From the NCBI GenBank assembly GCA_023475345.1, contig JAMCWD010000041.1, positions 1 to 64,000 of the forward strand: a stretch of DNA of 64,000 nucleotides, read 5' to 3'. Each line of letters starts with the position of its first letter. The first letter of the stretch is position 1. The notes below the pieces were generated by a model. It had not been told where the DNA came from. It ran no database searches and worked only from the letters and a program-made list of their open reading frames with translations. Shown here one piece after another: positions 1 to 8,678 of this stretch. The translations under genes and the position numbers were made by a program. The DNA comes from Chloroflexota bacterium (GTDB lineage: Bacteria; Vulcanimicrobiota; JAMCWD01).

Positions 1-87
1 TTGTTGGTTTTTCCAGCAAAATCCCAACAAGTATTTTCGAGCCACCGACTCGTTACGAATCAAGTCCTCATAAGCTTCGATCTCCAT
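1..87 (-). CDS. Partial transposase N-terminus, probably IS1595 family
   Basis: An open frame starts at ATG 87 and runs off the left edge of the window, giving 29 codons. An AAGGTGG ribosome binding site lies five bases upstream of the ATG, which argues for a real start. The visible residues include YLLGFCWKNQQ, which I recognise from memory as typical of the beginning of IS1595-type transposases, just before their zinc-ribbon. The rest of the element lies outside the window, so DDE residues and the far inverted repeat cannot be checked. The gene is divergent from the fragment that follows, as expected if the element inserted into an older gene. Confidence 0.5.
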   Translation of the reverse strand, partial: MEIEAYEDLIRNESVARKYLLGFCWKNQQ

Positions 88-101
88 GACACCACCTTAT
101 C

Positions 102-536
102 ATGGGATCAAATTCTAGGCAATTACCTATTATTTATGATCGTTATCCATATTTCAAAAATGTATTTGCATCTAATTCCTCCATACTCAAGAGTGAAGAT
201 TCTGAAATATTTGAAGCCCTCCTTATGATTCATTCATTTCATGATCGTCTCCGCTTTTTTAAGGGAGGAATTCCATCATTATGTAAAGCATTCTTCGGCA
301 ACAATGATAAAGATAAAATAAGGAAAAGTTTGGCTTATTTAATATTTGATGATGAAAAAATAGTAAAAAGGATGGCTGATTTGATATTTTTACCGGAATA
401 TAAACTTAATGAATTCGGTAAAGCAAATGTTCAGGAACTATTAGGATTGTGTAACAATGAGGAATATCCTCCTATAAACGGACGCACCACCAAAATTTTA
501 AGGTTTTTTGGCTTTGATGTAAGGCAGTTATCATGA
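102..536 (+). CDS. Unrecognised protein, probably a C-terminal gene fragment
   Basis: This 144-codon frame has no visible ribosome binding site before ATG 102. An in-frame stop lies at 87-89, so it cannot extend upstream. The sequence reads like the C-terminal half of a larger soluble protein: charged helices, then a conserved-looking end with EFGKANVQELL and NGRTTKILRFFGFDVRQL. No signal peptide or membrane segment is seen. It abuts the start of a probable transposase gene on the other strand, so it may be the surviving 3' part of a gene cut by insertion. It could also be an intact small gene with a weak start. I do not recognise a family and assign no function. Confidence 0.45.
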   Translation: MGSNSRQLPIIYDRYPYFKNVFASNSSILKSEDSEIFEALLMIHSFHDRLRFFKGGIPSLCKAFFGNNDKDKIRKSLAYLIFDDEKIVKRMADLIFLPEYKLNEFGKANVQELLGLCNNEEYPPINGRTTKILRFFGFDVRQLS

Positions 537-701
537 GGTGTTAAGGTTCTTGGGGGTAAGTCAAGGTCTTTATTTTTGGAGGGGTCGTTTAATTAAGAAT
601 GAATTATATTATGATTGAAAAAGGGGGAGGGAGATTCAACCGGAAATATTTGATCCAATAAATAACCCCAATAATTTAAGAGGGAGAGGTTGAATTTGAC
701 A

Positions 702-1235
702 ATGAAAAAATTGGCTTCAGATGATGTAAAAAAAATGATTGATGAAAGTGAGAGGGCAGGCAATCATATAGATGACCGCTTAAAAAAAGCGGTTAAAGAA
801 ACATCAAATTCTTTTTTTCAATTCATAATAGAAGACAAAGAAAGTTTTTTATCTTTGATTTGGCAAGAAATTTCTGATACTAAATATCTTACCAAGGATA
901 AGCCACGAACTTTGAAGGATGTAGCCAATGGAATAATCGATAAGAAATTAACTTTTGAGAGATTGGCTTCAGAGCCAACATTAGGAGAAGGACACAAGCC
1001 AGAGTGGTTCGAAAGATGTCTTAAACTTAAAATAGATAGTGAATTTGATTTTAAAAAATTTGAATTTGTCACACTAGTTCCTGCAACCGATGATGAACGC
1101 AAACAATCACCTAGTGGTTCATTTAATATTTACGATGGTGCTCACAAGTCTCTTGTATTAAGTAAACTCATCATAGAGAACAAAATAGATTTTCAGCCCA
1201 TTAAAGCTCTTTTATTAATACCAAGACCAGCTTAA
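702..1235 (+). CDS. Unknown protein with a ParB-like DGxH element
   Basis: A 177-residue soluble, lysine-rich protein of unknown function. GGGAGAGG at 682-689 is the ribosome binding site. ATG 702 is used here, but TTG 696 lies at a better spacing and TTG 690 is also in frame. Near the C-terminus the protein reads YDGAHKSLVLSKLI, followed by QPIKALLLIPRP. This resembles the DG-x-HR element and following strand of ParB/Srx-fold nuclease-like proteins, with K in place of R. The similarity is short and I treat it as a hint only. The gene lies in an AT-rich stretch next to a probable insertion sequence, so it is likely accessory DNA. Confidence 0.55.
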   Translation: MKKLASDDVKKMIDESERAGNHIDDRLKKAVKETSNSFFQFIIEDKESFLSLIWQEISDTKYLTKDKPRTLKDVANGIIDKKLTFERLASEPTLGEGHKPEWFERCLKLKIDSEFDFKKFEFVTLVPATDDERKQSPSGSFNIYDGAHKSLVLSKLIIENKIDFQPIKALLLIPRPA

Positions 1236-1526
1236 TAAAAATAAATAAATCCATACCGCAAAACGGCTACGAATTATTTCTCCCGCATAGACGCAGTGCC
1301 GCAGAGGCTTGAAAGAAAAATATAAGGGTTTATAATTCGCCCTTCTTAACCCTTCTCTCTTCCCAATAGATTCACTTGACAGGCGGTCCGAGAACGGAGA
1401 AAAACACTCTCTGAAATTCACCGCCGGATTATGAAGAACCGACTCCTTCAATGAAAATAAAAATTATTGAGGAAATACTGTGGGGTTGGGGGCACAATTC
1501 TGGTATTACACCAGGCTCGGGGAGTT

Positions 1527-1628
1527 TTATTTAGCAGCTCTTTTCTCTTTTTTCTCAAGCCGTTTTTCTTTTAATGTTTTTACCGATTTCTTTTTTACAT
1601 CTTTTTTAGTATCCTGATTTTTACCCAT
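1527..1628 (-). CDS. Lysine-rich 33-residue micro-ORF
   Basis: A 33-residue frame starts at ATG 1628, with AAGGAGA six bases upstream, and ends with TAA at 1527. About half of its residues are lysine, arginine or glutamate. It begins MGKNQDTKKDVKKKS and ends LEKKEKRAAK, so it would be a very basic, probably helical or disordered peptide. Peptides of this kind can bind nucleic acid or ribosomes, but nothing in the sequence proves that here. The strong ribosome binding site is the main reason to call it. It stands alone in otherwise empty DNA. Confidence 0.5.
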   Translation of the reverse strand: MGKNQDTKKDVKKKSVKTLKEKRLEKKEKRAAK

Positions 1629-1954
1629 GAATTTTCTCCTTTTATTTTATTGTATATCCAAGGTCTGACGCCGGAATTCGTATAAACTCCTTTTATTTTA
1701 AATACAGATTTCATTCTTGTCAATGAGCACAGCCCCGGGGGTAGGTCTTCGATCTTGAACTTGTTTGATTCGTCAACTATATTGACTTCATGTCAACGTC
1801 TCTCTGATTGCTTTACTCTTTGGTATGTGAGATATTGCAAGGATCAATAAGAGAGAGAAATTCAAGAGGAAAGATATGACCCCAAATCTTATAATACCTT
1901 TTTCTTGATGATAGAACTCAATGTTGAATGGATAAAAACCGCTATTTACAATTG
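1629..1954. other. Intergenic stretch without recognised gene
   Basis: About 325 bases between the lysine-rich micro-ORF and the end of the GYF-like gene. It is AT-rich, and I see no tRNA, hairpin terminator or credible coding frame in it. Confidence 0.5.
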
Positions 1955-2677
1955 TTACTGGGGAAGGACGAGGCCCAGGATAACGAGTCCCCAGATAATG
2001 ATTCCCCATACCAGGCAGACAATATGACCGGCTGACCAGCCGTAATACGGCATACCGGGGATCCTTTTCTCGGTAATAGAATTGATATATTTCTGTACCG
2101 GCACGAGACAGAGGAATGAAGGAATGAACGGCCCAATGAGAAGTAATGCGCCCTCGGCAAATCGTACAAGGACATTGGACAGTATTACAAGAACCACCCA
2201 TCCGGTGGCAAGAGCGCCGGGGGAGAAGTCAGGCACCTGGATGGAATTCGCCTCTTTGTCATCGTGGATCCCGTGTAAAAGGCTGTGGCAGAAGAACACC
2301 CCGAACATCCCCCGCCAGAAGGGAGTGATTTTCAGCCCGTCTCTTTCCTTGATGTACCGCCAGTTTTTATAAATCCAGTACGCCTCATAAAGGCCGAAGG
2401 ATACAATTGATAAGATTATCAGCCTGCTTATCGGTATATACAGGAACAACGGGCTGGACTTTTCGGAAGCGAATTCCAGGGCGGTACCGGCCGGCGGCAA
2501 GGAAATTTTCGGTGGGGCTACATACAGGACTTCGCCAATGAGTTTCCAGTCCTCCATGCCTTCCTGCCAGCAAAGGTCATTCCGACCGAGTTCCCCTGTT
2601 TCAACCATGCGCAGGATCTTGGTTTCCTCGTATGGGCCTGCCTGCTTTCCGTCTTTTGCAATATAATAACTGCTCAT
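1955..2677 (-). CDS. GYF-2 (DUF4339) domain membrane protein
   Basis: A 240-residue protein with two parts. Residues 1-50 form a GYF_2/DUF4339-type module, seen as YYIAKDGKQAGPYEETKI followed by LCWQEGMEDWKLIGEV. Such modules probably bind proline-rich or protein partners. The remainder holds hydrophobic segments at about residues 78-105, 155-195 and 215-238, so the protein should be anchored in the cytoplasmic membrane with the GYF module in the cytoplasm. The pattern LYEAYWIYKNWRYIK after the first membrane segment is often seen in DUF4234-like membrane proteins. GGAAA before ATG 2677 is a fair ribosome binding site. No operon partner is close and the function is unknown. Confidence 0.75.
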   Translation of the reverse strand: MSSYYIAKDGKQAGPYEETKILRMVETGELGRNDLCWQEGMEDWKLIGEVLYVAPPKISLPPAGTALEFASEKSSPLFLYIPISRLIILSIVSFGLYEAYWIYKNWRYIKERDGLKITPFWRGMFGVFFCHSLLHGIHDDKEANSIQVPDFSPGALATGWVVLVILSNVLVRFAEGALLLIGPFIPSFLCLVPVQKYINSITEKRIPGMPYYGWSAGHIVCLVWGIIIWGLVILGLVLPQ

Positions 2678-2923
2678 CTATTTGGTTTCCTTTCGGGAAT
2701 TTGGTCTTTGATGATAAAACTTTTTGTTGGATAATTAAGATCCGCCATCCCTCTACGCCTGAACTAAATTCTCGAAATGCCCTGTGAATACCTCTGTTCT
2801 GCTCCTCAATTTATGAAATTTATCATCTTCGGCATCTTCTTCTTCTGTGTTTTAGTTTTGTGAATTTTATGCACAGGGATGCCGGGCATTTTCAGCGCCC
2901 GAAATTCGATATTACGCCGTTAT

Positions 2924-4090
2924 TTACAACAGCCTGTCCCGGCTGTCTCTTTCTTTTTTCGACCACGCCCTGTAATCGCAGAGCTTCCATGCGCCCGCCG
3001 TGGGAAGTTCCGCAATATTGCACACGGGCTTCCTGCACGTCAGGCAGTTGCCGATACAACCGGCCAGGGGGAAGAAGCCGTTTTTTCCTCTGAAATAAAG
3101 CGGGACTTCCTTGCCTTCGCATACCTTCGAAGTCATGTAATAACGGTTCAGCCCTTCCAGGACAGGCTTTTCCTTGAGGAATTTCCTGGAGTAGCCGAAT
3201 TCCATACAGAGCGCGTAAGTCAACTCCATCCTTTTCGCCAGCCAGCCGATAAGGGAAAATAATTTATACCTGTAATCTCTTCCGGCATGGAGGTACCCGC
3301 CGATATTCTCACTGTACAACTTTTTATATTCTTCTTTTACCGGGGGATAAATTTTCGAGAGAGATTTTACAATCGATTTTGAAAGCCTTCTCGGGATATC
3401 GAGACAGCTTACGATGATGTGTTCGGCGCCGGCTTTTTTAGCAGCTTCCATCAGGGCTTCTATTTCGGAGAGGTCGTCGGTAATGCCGGGGATTATGGGG
3501 TCTATGCGGCACACGGCATAAATGCCTGCTTCTTTCATCCTTTCGATGTTGTTCAGGAGAACTTTCGGCGGAGGTCCTCCGGGGACAAGCTGCTTATGGA
3601 GGTCTTCATTTAAAGTAACGATGGAGACCTGCCCGAAGCAGTGTTTCTGGTTTTTCATTATTTCGAGGGCTTCCTGCGGGACTTCTCCCTTTGTTATGAA
3701 TTCGATGGGGATGTTCCTGTCAACGAAAACTTTAATGATCTTTTCGGCCAGGTGATAAGTATTGTTGATCGGCTGGAAAGGGTCGGTAACCGGGGAAAGG
3801 TAGCCGCAGCTTGCCACATCTATGGAATCGAGCTGTTTTGCCACCTGCCTGTCGTAATCTTTACAGACGACTATGTGTTTTTGTTCCGGGAAATAAGCCC
3901 CGGCGTAACAGAAGACGCAGTCGTGAGAGCACCCGTTATAGGGGTTGACGAGCAGCCTTTCGCAGGTACAATCCCGCCTGCCGTAGGGGTCCCTGCCGTG
4001 CCACCACCCGTGGATCTGTTTTGAGGATTTCCTCAGGATGTGAGGAAACGGCTCCTTTATGAGCTTTTCGTTATTACCCTTTACGGGCAT
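2924..4090 (-). CDS. SPL-like radical SAM protein
   Basis: A 388-residue radical SAM protein of the spore-photoproduct-lyase-like/Rv2578c type. The cluster motif lies near residues 54-62 as CSHDCVFCY, a C-x3-C-x2-C arrangement that binds a 4Fe-4S cluster and SAM. The family context NPYNGC before it and the following SPVTDPFQPI segment are both present. A second cysteine group near residues 350-361 reads CIGNCLTCRKPVC and may hold another cluster or zinc. The substrate is not known; true spore photoproduct lyase repairs thymine dimers, but this branch is uncharacterised. The start codon overlaps the ribF stop by one base, so the two genes are translationally coupled. Confidence 0.85.
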   Translation of the reverse strand: MPVKGNNEKLIKEPFPHILRKSSKQIHGWWHGRDPYGRRDCTCERLLVNPYNGCSHDCVFCYAGAYFPEQKHIVVCKDYDRQVAKQLDSIDVASCGYLSPVTDPFQPINNTYHLAEKIIKVFVDRNIPIEFITKGEVPQEALEIMKNQKHCFGQVSIVTLNEDLHKQLVPGGPPPKVLLNNIERMKEAGIYAVCRIDPIIPGITDDLSEIEALMEAAKKAGAEHIIVSCLDIPRRLSKSIVKSLSKIYPPVKEEYKKLYSENIGGYLHAGRDYRYKLFSLIGWLAKRMELTYALCMEFGYSRKFLKEKPVLEGLNRYYMTSKVCEGKEVPLYFRGKNGFFPLAGCIGNCLTCRKPVCNIAELPTAGAWKLCDYRAWSKKERDSRDRLL

Positions 4091-5046
4091 TACGTGTAAA
4101 CCTCTGAAGGGTTGTTATTTTTAAGGATCGCGCGTGCGTTTTCGCAGTCTTTTTTTATCTGCTCCGACAGTTGTCCCGAGTCGTCGAATTTTACCGGTGG
4201 CCTCAGGAATTCTATGAAGGCCACTTCGATCTCTTTATTGTAGAGGTTCAGTGTCCTGTCGATGACATGGATTTCCAGGAGATTTTTTCTCATGTCATCG
4301 TTTTCAAAAGTAGGAGCGCCGCCGAAGTTTGCGACCGAATCGAGCCATTCGTCATCGATCCTTGCCCGTACTGCAAATACGCCGTGCGGCGGGCGTATGA
4401 TCCGTTCGGGGTAATCGATATTTGCTGTAGGGAAGCCGAGTTTTTCGCCCCTGCCGGTTCCGGGGATTACCGTGCCTTTCAGGATGAAAGGCCTTCCCAG
4501 CATGGCGGATGCCGTTTTAAGGTCGCCTTTGCTTATAAGGGATCTTATGGCGCTGCTGCTGATAACGATGCCCCCCTGGCGTACAGGCTCTTCCACGATG
4601 AGCTTGTATTCGCATAAATCCTGGAGTTTCCCCAGGAGCGCAGGCGTCCCCTTTGCCCTTCTCCCGAACGAGTAGTTCCTGCCGACTGTTATGAAATCGG
4701 CCCGGAGCTGTTCTTTAATAATATGATAGATGAAATCCCCTGGAGATATCGATGAAAATTCAATGTCGAATTTTCTCGCTACCAGGTATTCGATGCCTGT
4801 CCCCGATATAAGTTCCGCCCGCCGGGCATAGTCGGAGATCAGAAGAGGCGCGCGGCCCTGCCTTGTAATTTCAGCCGGGTGGTTTATGAAAGTAAAAACG
4901 ACCGGCGCAAGGCCGTTTTGCCGGGCAAGTTCAACCGCTCTTGCAAGAACTTTCTGGTGCCCCCTGTGGACGCCGTCGAAAAAGCCGAGCGCCAGGGCGC
5001 TTCTTTTCCCTGTGTCTCTGAATTCCTCAAGGGATAGAATTTTCAT
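4090..5046 (-). CDS. ribF: Bifunctional riboflavin kinase / FAD synthetase
   Basis: A 318-residue RibF, the usual length. It phosphorylates riboflavin to FMN and adenylates FMN to FAD in the cytoplasm. The N-terminal FAD synthetase half shows GFFDGVHRGHQ near residue 22, the nucleotidyltransferase signature. The C-terminal kinase half shows GRGEKLGFPTANID near residue 198, then PPHGVFAV and NFGGAPTF. AGGAGA lies five bases before ATG 5046. The next gene, an SPL-like radical SAM protein, overlaps the stop codon by one base. In many bacteria ribF follows truB and rbfA; that context is missing here. Confidence 0.95.
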   Translation of the reverse strand: MKILSLEEFRDTGKRSALALGFFDGVHRGHQKVLARAVELARQNGLAPVVFTFINHPAEITRQGRAPLLISDYARRAELISGTGIEYLVARKFDIEFSSISPGDFIYHIIKEQLRADFITVGRNYSFGRRAKGTPALLGKLQDLCEYKLIVEEPVRQGGIVISSSAIRSLISKGDLKTASAMLGRPFILKGTVIPGTGRGEKLGFPTANIDYPERIIRPPHGVFAVRARIDDEWLDSVANFGGAPTFENDDMRKNLLEIHVIDRTLNLYNKEIEVAFIEFLRPPVKFDDSGQLSEQIKKDCENARAILKNNNPSEVYT

Positions 5047-5120
5047 CCGGCTCTCCTTTTGCCCGTATAAAAAACAAGGAGGACAATAAGACCCCCTTTA
5101 ACAATCTTTAACCCCTGAAT

Positions 5121-5924
5121 TTATTTCCCGACTATTATGGAATCGAAACCCTGGCTTCTCAGCTTGCCCTGCTGGTCTTCGGCGGAAGTCCTGTCTTTGA
5201 AAGTGCCGACCTGTATCTTGAAAACATCCTTGTCTCCCTGTTTCACGCTGACCGTGTGAACGCTGTAGCCTTTACCTTTAAGCTGGCCTGCCAGCTCATC
5301 GGCGTTGCCCCTGTCGGTGAATGCGCCCATCTGGAGCGTGAAAAGGCTTTCCGGCCCGGTTTCGGCTTGCTGCGTTTCTACGGGTTTGGGCAACTGAGCC
5401 GGTTTTTCAGGCTCTTTTTTAACTCTCTCTTCTTTCGGGGGTGGCGGCGGAGGCGCTTCAGGAGTCTTCTGGACTGTATTTGTTACTTTCTCAGGCTCCG
5501 GCGCTTCGGAAGCTTTTTGAGTTTTGGAAACTGTTTCGGCAGGTTTTGGAGTTAAGGAAGGGGATGCCTCCGGTGATGGCGTAGTTTCTGCAGGTGTCGG
5601 AGTTTTTTCTTCCGACGGGGAGGCTTCGGAAGTAGGAGTCTCTTTTTTTATCGGGACAGTGCTTCCGAAGTTCCTGGGATTATATACCGGGGCGGCGCCT
5701 TCGGTGTTTCTCAACGGGATAGGCGAATAGCTGGGCCTGGATTCGGCCATTTTACCGTCGGACAGTTTGATGTTCTGTCCCAGGAAGCCTTTTTCCACGA
5801 GATAATGACCCAGCCAGTTGCCGACCACCAGCGACAGCCATAAGACTATGACGGTGGCGATTACCAGCTTGGCCCAGAAACCGTCTTTTGTTTTTCCTTC
5901 CGGGGAAATCCTGTGTTTACCCAT
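5121..5924 (-). CDS. SPOR-domain membrane protein
   Basis: A 267-residue bitopic membrane protein. One membrane helix lies at about residues 20-38 after a short basic cytoplasmic tail. A long low-complexity region rich in Pro, Glu, Thr and Ser fills residues 65-190, and a C-terminal SPOR domain spans about 193-267 (FTLQMGAFTDRGNADELAG and FKIQVGTFKDRTSAEDQQ). SPOR domains bind denuded peptidoglycan and direct proteins to division septa, so a role at the cell wall is likely. The start codon lies inside the end of galT (8-base overlap), so translation is coupled to galT although the products seem unrelated. Confidence 0.88.
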   Translation of the reverse strand: MGKHRISPEGKTKDGFWAKLVIATVIVLWLSLVVGNWLGHYLVEKGFLGQNIKLSDGKMAESRPSYSPIPLRNTEGAAPVYNPRNFGSTVPIKKETPTSEASPSEEKTPTPAETTPSPEASPSLTPKPAETVSKTQKASEAPEPEKVTNTVQKTPEAPPPPPPKEERVKKEPEKPAQLPKPVETQQAETGPESLFTLQMGAFTDRGNADELAGQLKGKGYSVHTVSVKQGDKDVFKIQVGTFKDRTSAEDQQGKLRSQGFDSIIVGK

Positions 5925-6933
5925 CTTCCACCACGGTATCTCTTAAACTTTCCGCAGCCTGTTCGGGGACGGTGGGGTTTATATACATCCCGGTCCCCCA
6001 CTCGAACCCTGCAACCTTTGTAAGGCGGGGCATGATCTCCATGTGCCAGTGATAAAAGCGCTTACACTCGTTGGTGATGGGCGCGGTATGGATGATGTAA
6101 TTGAACGGCGGGTCTCCGAGAGCATGGTAAATTTTGGAAACCGTGGTTCTCAGGATCCGGGCAAGATCCATTATTTCCTTGCGGTCTATCTCGCTGTAAG
6201 AGGACATGTGTTTCTTGGGAAGGATCCACGTTTCGAACGGGAAACGCGAAGCAAACGGTTGTATCGATATGAAGCTGTCGTTTTCCAGGATGATCCTATC
6301 GCGGGATGACAACTCCTGCCGGATGATGTCGCAGAAAACGCAGCGTTCGCGAAAGCGGTAATAAGTCTGTGCGCCTTCAAGCTCCTCCATGACTCGCTTG
6401 GGGATGACCGGCGTAGCAATCAACTGGGAATGCGGATGCTCCAGCGAAGCCCCGGCCGCACTGCCGTGATTCTTGAATATAAGGATGTATTTGATCCTGG
6501 AGTCAGTGGCATGGGCAAGGTAGCGGTCGCGGTACATCCACAACATCTCCTCGATTTCCTTGTCGGAAAGCCGGGGGATAATGCCGTCGTGCTTCGCGGT
6601 TTCGATTATGACTTCATGGATGCCGATCCCGTTCATCATGTCATAAACGCCAAGCCCGGTACGGTTCAAGTCGCCTTCTTCCTTGAGGGCCGGGAACTTG
6701 TTGGGAACCACCCTTGTCCACCAGCCGGGTGTGTCGGGTCCGGTGCCTGGCTCCCTGTATGCGGCCACTTCAGGCGGGGTCATGGATTCGTTTTCAGGAC
6801 ATAAGGCGCATATACCGGCCTTGATAGGCTCTTCCTCTAATTTACTTTTTTTAAAATCTACGGGTCTTCGTCCCCGCTCGGTGGCTATAATGACCCAGCG
6901 GCTTATGATCGGGTCTTTCCTTAACTCGGGCAT
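5917..6933 (-). CDS. galT: Galactose-1-phosphate uridylyltransferase
   Basis: A 338-residue class I GalT of the HIT superfamily. It exchanges UMP between UDP-glucose and galactose-1-phosphate in the Leloir pathway. The catalytic HPH triad is visible as LEHPHSQLIATP near residue 165, a second histidine motif as HWHMEIMPR near 298, and zinc-type cysteine pairs as CALC near 42 and CVFC near 198. GGAGG precedes ATG 6933 at a good distance. galK and galE are not adjacent, so in this organism the enzyme may serve nucleotide-sugar supply generally. The gene overlaps the downstream SPOR gene. Confidence 0.93.
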   Translation of the reverse strand: MPELRKDPIISRWVIIATERGRRPVDFKKSKLEEEPIKAGICALCPENESMTPPEVAAYREPGTGPDTPGWWTRVVPNKFPALKEEGDLNRTGLGVYDMMNGIGIHEVIIETAKHDGIIPRLSDKEIEEMLWMYRDRYLAHATDSRIKYILIFKNHGSAAGASLEHPHSQLIATPVIPKRVMEELEGAQTYYRFRERCVFCDIIRQELSSRDRIILENDSFISIQPFASRFPFETWILPKKHMSSYSEIDRKEIMDLARILRTTVSKIYHALGDPPFNYIIHTAPITNECKRFYHWHMEIMPRLTKVAGFEWGTGMYINPTVPEQAAESLRDTVVEDG

Positions 6934-7315
6934 CGGTTTCCTCCTGAGTTATATGCAAAGTAAAGCGAACCTCGTAAGGCCGCTGTTTTTGCCTGTAATT
7001 TTTCCCTTTGTTTCTCCAGAGTACGGGTTTCTCCTTCCATGATGAAAATTTTAAGCAGGATCATGCTCCGGGACTGTAAGCATGAGCCTGAATCCCTTGA
7101 AACCCTTATATTATAAGGAGTTGAGGGCACCGATTTCAAGTCCCCTGCAAAAAATGGCTCTTGAGGCTGGCTAAAAAGCCGAATTTTATTGTAGGGGTGA
7201 GGTTTTCTCGCCCGCGAAGTTGTACAAACTTTTTAAAGGGTCTGGGAGGCAGGAATCCAGAGGCTTTGTATCAGTGTATGCCATAGTAATATATTGCTAT
7301 TTGACCTCTATAAAT
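6934..7315. other. Intergenic stretch with one dispersed hairpin repeat
   Basis: About 380 bases between galT and the HEPN-like gene. The only structure I see is a GC-rich copy of a dispersed hairpin repeat around 7190-7222 (GTAGGGGTGAGGTTTTCTCG), related to those at 8341 and 43629. There is no RNA gene and no credible reading frame. Confidence 0.5.
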
Positions 7316-8152
7316 TCAGAATACCGTCTTAATGATTTTTGATACCCCTGTAATAAGATCATCAATTTCTTCCTTTTTAGGATCACGATCCTTGTTATGA
7401 TCACATAAGTTTCTTAAGTCACCAAGATGTTGAATAAATCTCCAAGTTGGGGTGTCTATGATCTCGTTATCTTTTAGCATTTGATTATAATCGTTTATCG
7501 TCGAGTGTTTTTTTCTGGTTTTCAACTCGTGTCTTGTGCATATATGGTCTAAATGCTTTTCTAAAACGACACCAGTAATTGCACCTGCCCCACGCACAAA
7601 GCCCTTTTTGTTCAATTCTCTTGCCGCATCAAGTTCATCGTCAAATAAATCAGCTCGTAGTATTTCAGTCATGTTATATAAGGAGCTTTTCATACTAGTT
7701 TCTGCAGATTTTAGAATATTAAGTTGCTGTTCAAATTTAGGAAAAGCCGCAGAACGGTTTACTATCACTCTGCCACCACGTGTTACTTGAATTCCAATCA
7801 TATAATCAGATACTCCATATGTTAGAGAATCGGTCTCCTTCCTTTTTTCATCTCTGTATTGTCTTTTAAAGTCTTCAAGACGATCCGGAATAACTTGTTT
7901 TATTATTTGCATCGACAACGAATACCACGGTTCATAATTCTTGCTAAAATATGGAGGTTTTAATTTTTTGAACCTATTTGCAAATTCTTCATCTAAACCT
8001 AACTTCTTTGCAGTTTCTTCATCTAAACCTAACTTCAAATTCAAATCTTCTTCATTGACACTTAAATCTACGGCCATACTAAGTCCTAGTAATTCACCTT
8101 GCGCTATAAGCCTTTTAAGTTCATCTTTAAACTTTTGTATATTAGTTCCCAT
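7316..8152 (-). CDS. HEPN-like accessory protein with LGLDEE repeat
   Basis: A 278-residue soluble protein in an AT-rich stretch unlike its neighbours. Residues about 40-58 hold a short duplication (KLGLDEETA, KLGLDEEFA), encoded by two near-identical DNA copies at about 7986-8035. The C-terminal third, from GAGAITGVVLEKHLDHICTR to the end, resembles HEPN or DUF4145-like helical domains. It contains RNLCDH, which fits the R-x4-6-H motif of HEPN ribonucleases. Such proteins often act in phage defence or toxin systems, but no partner antitoxin or nucleotidyltransferase gene is adjacent. AAGGA precedes ATG 8152. The family-level call is an inference. Confidence 0.6.
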   Translation of the reverse strand: MGTNIQKFKDELKRLIAQGELLGLSMAVDLSVNEEDLNLKLGLDEETAKKLGLDEEFANRFKKLKPPYFSKNYEPWYSLSMQIIKQVIPDRLEDFKRQYRDEKRKETDSLTYGVSDYMIGIQVTRGGRVIVNRSAAFPKFEQQLNILKSAETSMKSSLYNMTEILRADLFDDELDAARELNKKGFVRGAGAITGVVLEKHLDHICTRHELKTRKKHSTINDYNQMLKDNEIIDTPTWRFIQHLGDLRNLCDHNKDRDPKKEEIDDLITGVSKIIKTVF

Positions 8153-8340
8153 GTGATCCTTCTTTTCTTATAAAGCCTGAATTCAATTTGAAGTGCCTAA
8201 CATATCCTTTTATCTTTCTTCTACACTAGTCCTTATTTTATCAAATATAGCCTTGTTAGTCTATAAAACGAATTTCACCCCTATTTTTCTCCCGTGGTTC
8301 ATGCTTTATGAACGGGTTTCATATACACCCTGTACCTTGC

Positions 8341-8360
8341 GGGCGCGGAAACCGCGCCCC
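8341..8360. repeat. Dispersed hairpin repeat, copy 1
   Basis: GGGCGCGGAAACCGCGCCCC forms a near-perfect eight-base-pair hairpin. A close copy with the same flanking TACACCCT stands at 43629-43648, and a weaker relative in the opposite orientation at about 7190-7222. Confidence 0.7.
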
Positions 8361-8471
8361 AAATTTAAAATCTCTGCGATCTCTGTGGCAACCTCTGCGT
8401 CCTCTGCGGTTAAAAAATTGACGGAGAGAGTGATAACGCGACAACCCCCGTATTATAGAAAAAAGTAAATT

Positions 8472-8499
8472 CCGTCATACCTGCGAAGGCAGGTATCCA
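8472..8499. repeat. Palindromic intergenic repeat, left copy
   Basis: This 28-base element contains an inner palindrome (ACCTGCGAAGGCAGGT). It is repeated in inverted orientation at 8651-8678 with a few differences. Elements of this kind are widespread between genes in many bacteria and, when translated, give MPAFAGMT. Confidence 0.7.
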
Positions 8500-8650
8500 C
8501 TTTTAAGCAACATGTAAGAACCTGCAGAGCAGAGCAAATCAGGCGCCTGCCCGACATCCCCCGGCCCTGCGGGCCACCCCCTTCCAAGGGGGAATTGTTT
8601 TTGCTGTTTCAATTCGTTGCGCCTGAAGTTCAACGGCTTCATTTCTACAA

Positions 8651-8678
8651 TGGATGCCAGCCTTCGCTGGCATGACGG
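8651..8678. repeat. Palindromic intergenic repeat, right copy
   Basis: Inverted partner of the element at 8472-8499, with inner palindrome GCCAGCCTTCGCTGGC. The two copies enclose about 150 bases without a gene and could fold together in a transcript. Confidence 0.7.

Noticed and set aside
1788..2201. A 137-codon frame overlapping the GYF-like gene on the same strand
   Set aside because: It runs out of frame through the coding end of the GYF-like gene, and its translation has no domain or consistent composition.
5040..5120. Possible FMN riboswitch or terminator near ribF
   Set aside because: No conserved RFN-element pattern and no clean hairpin with a T-run is present in the short gap.
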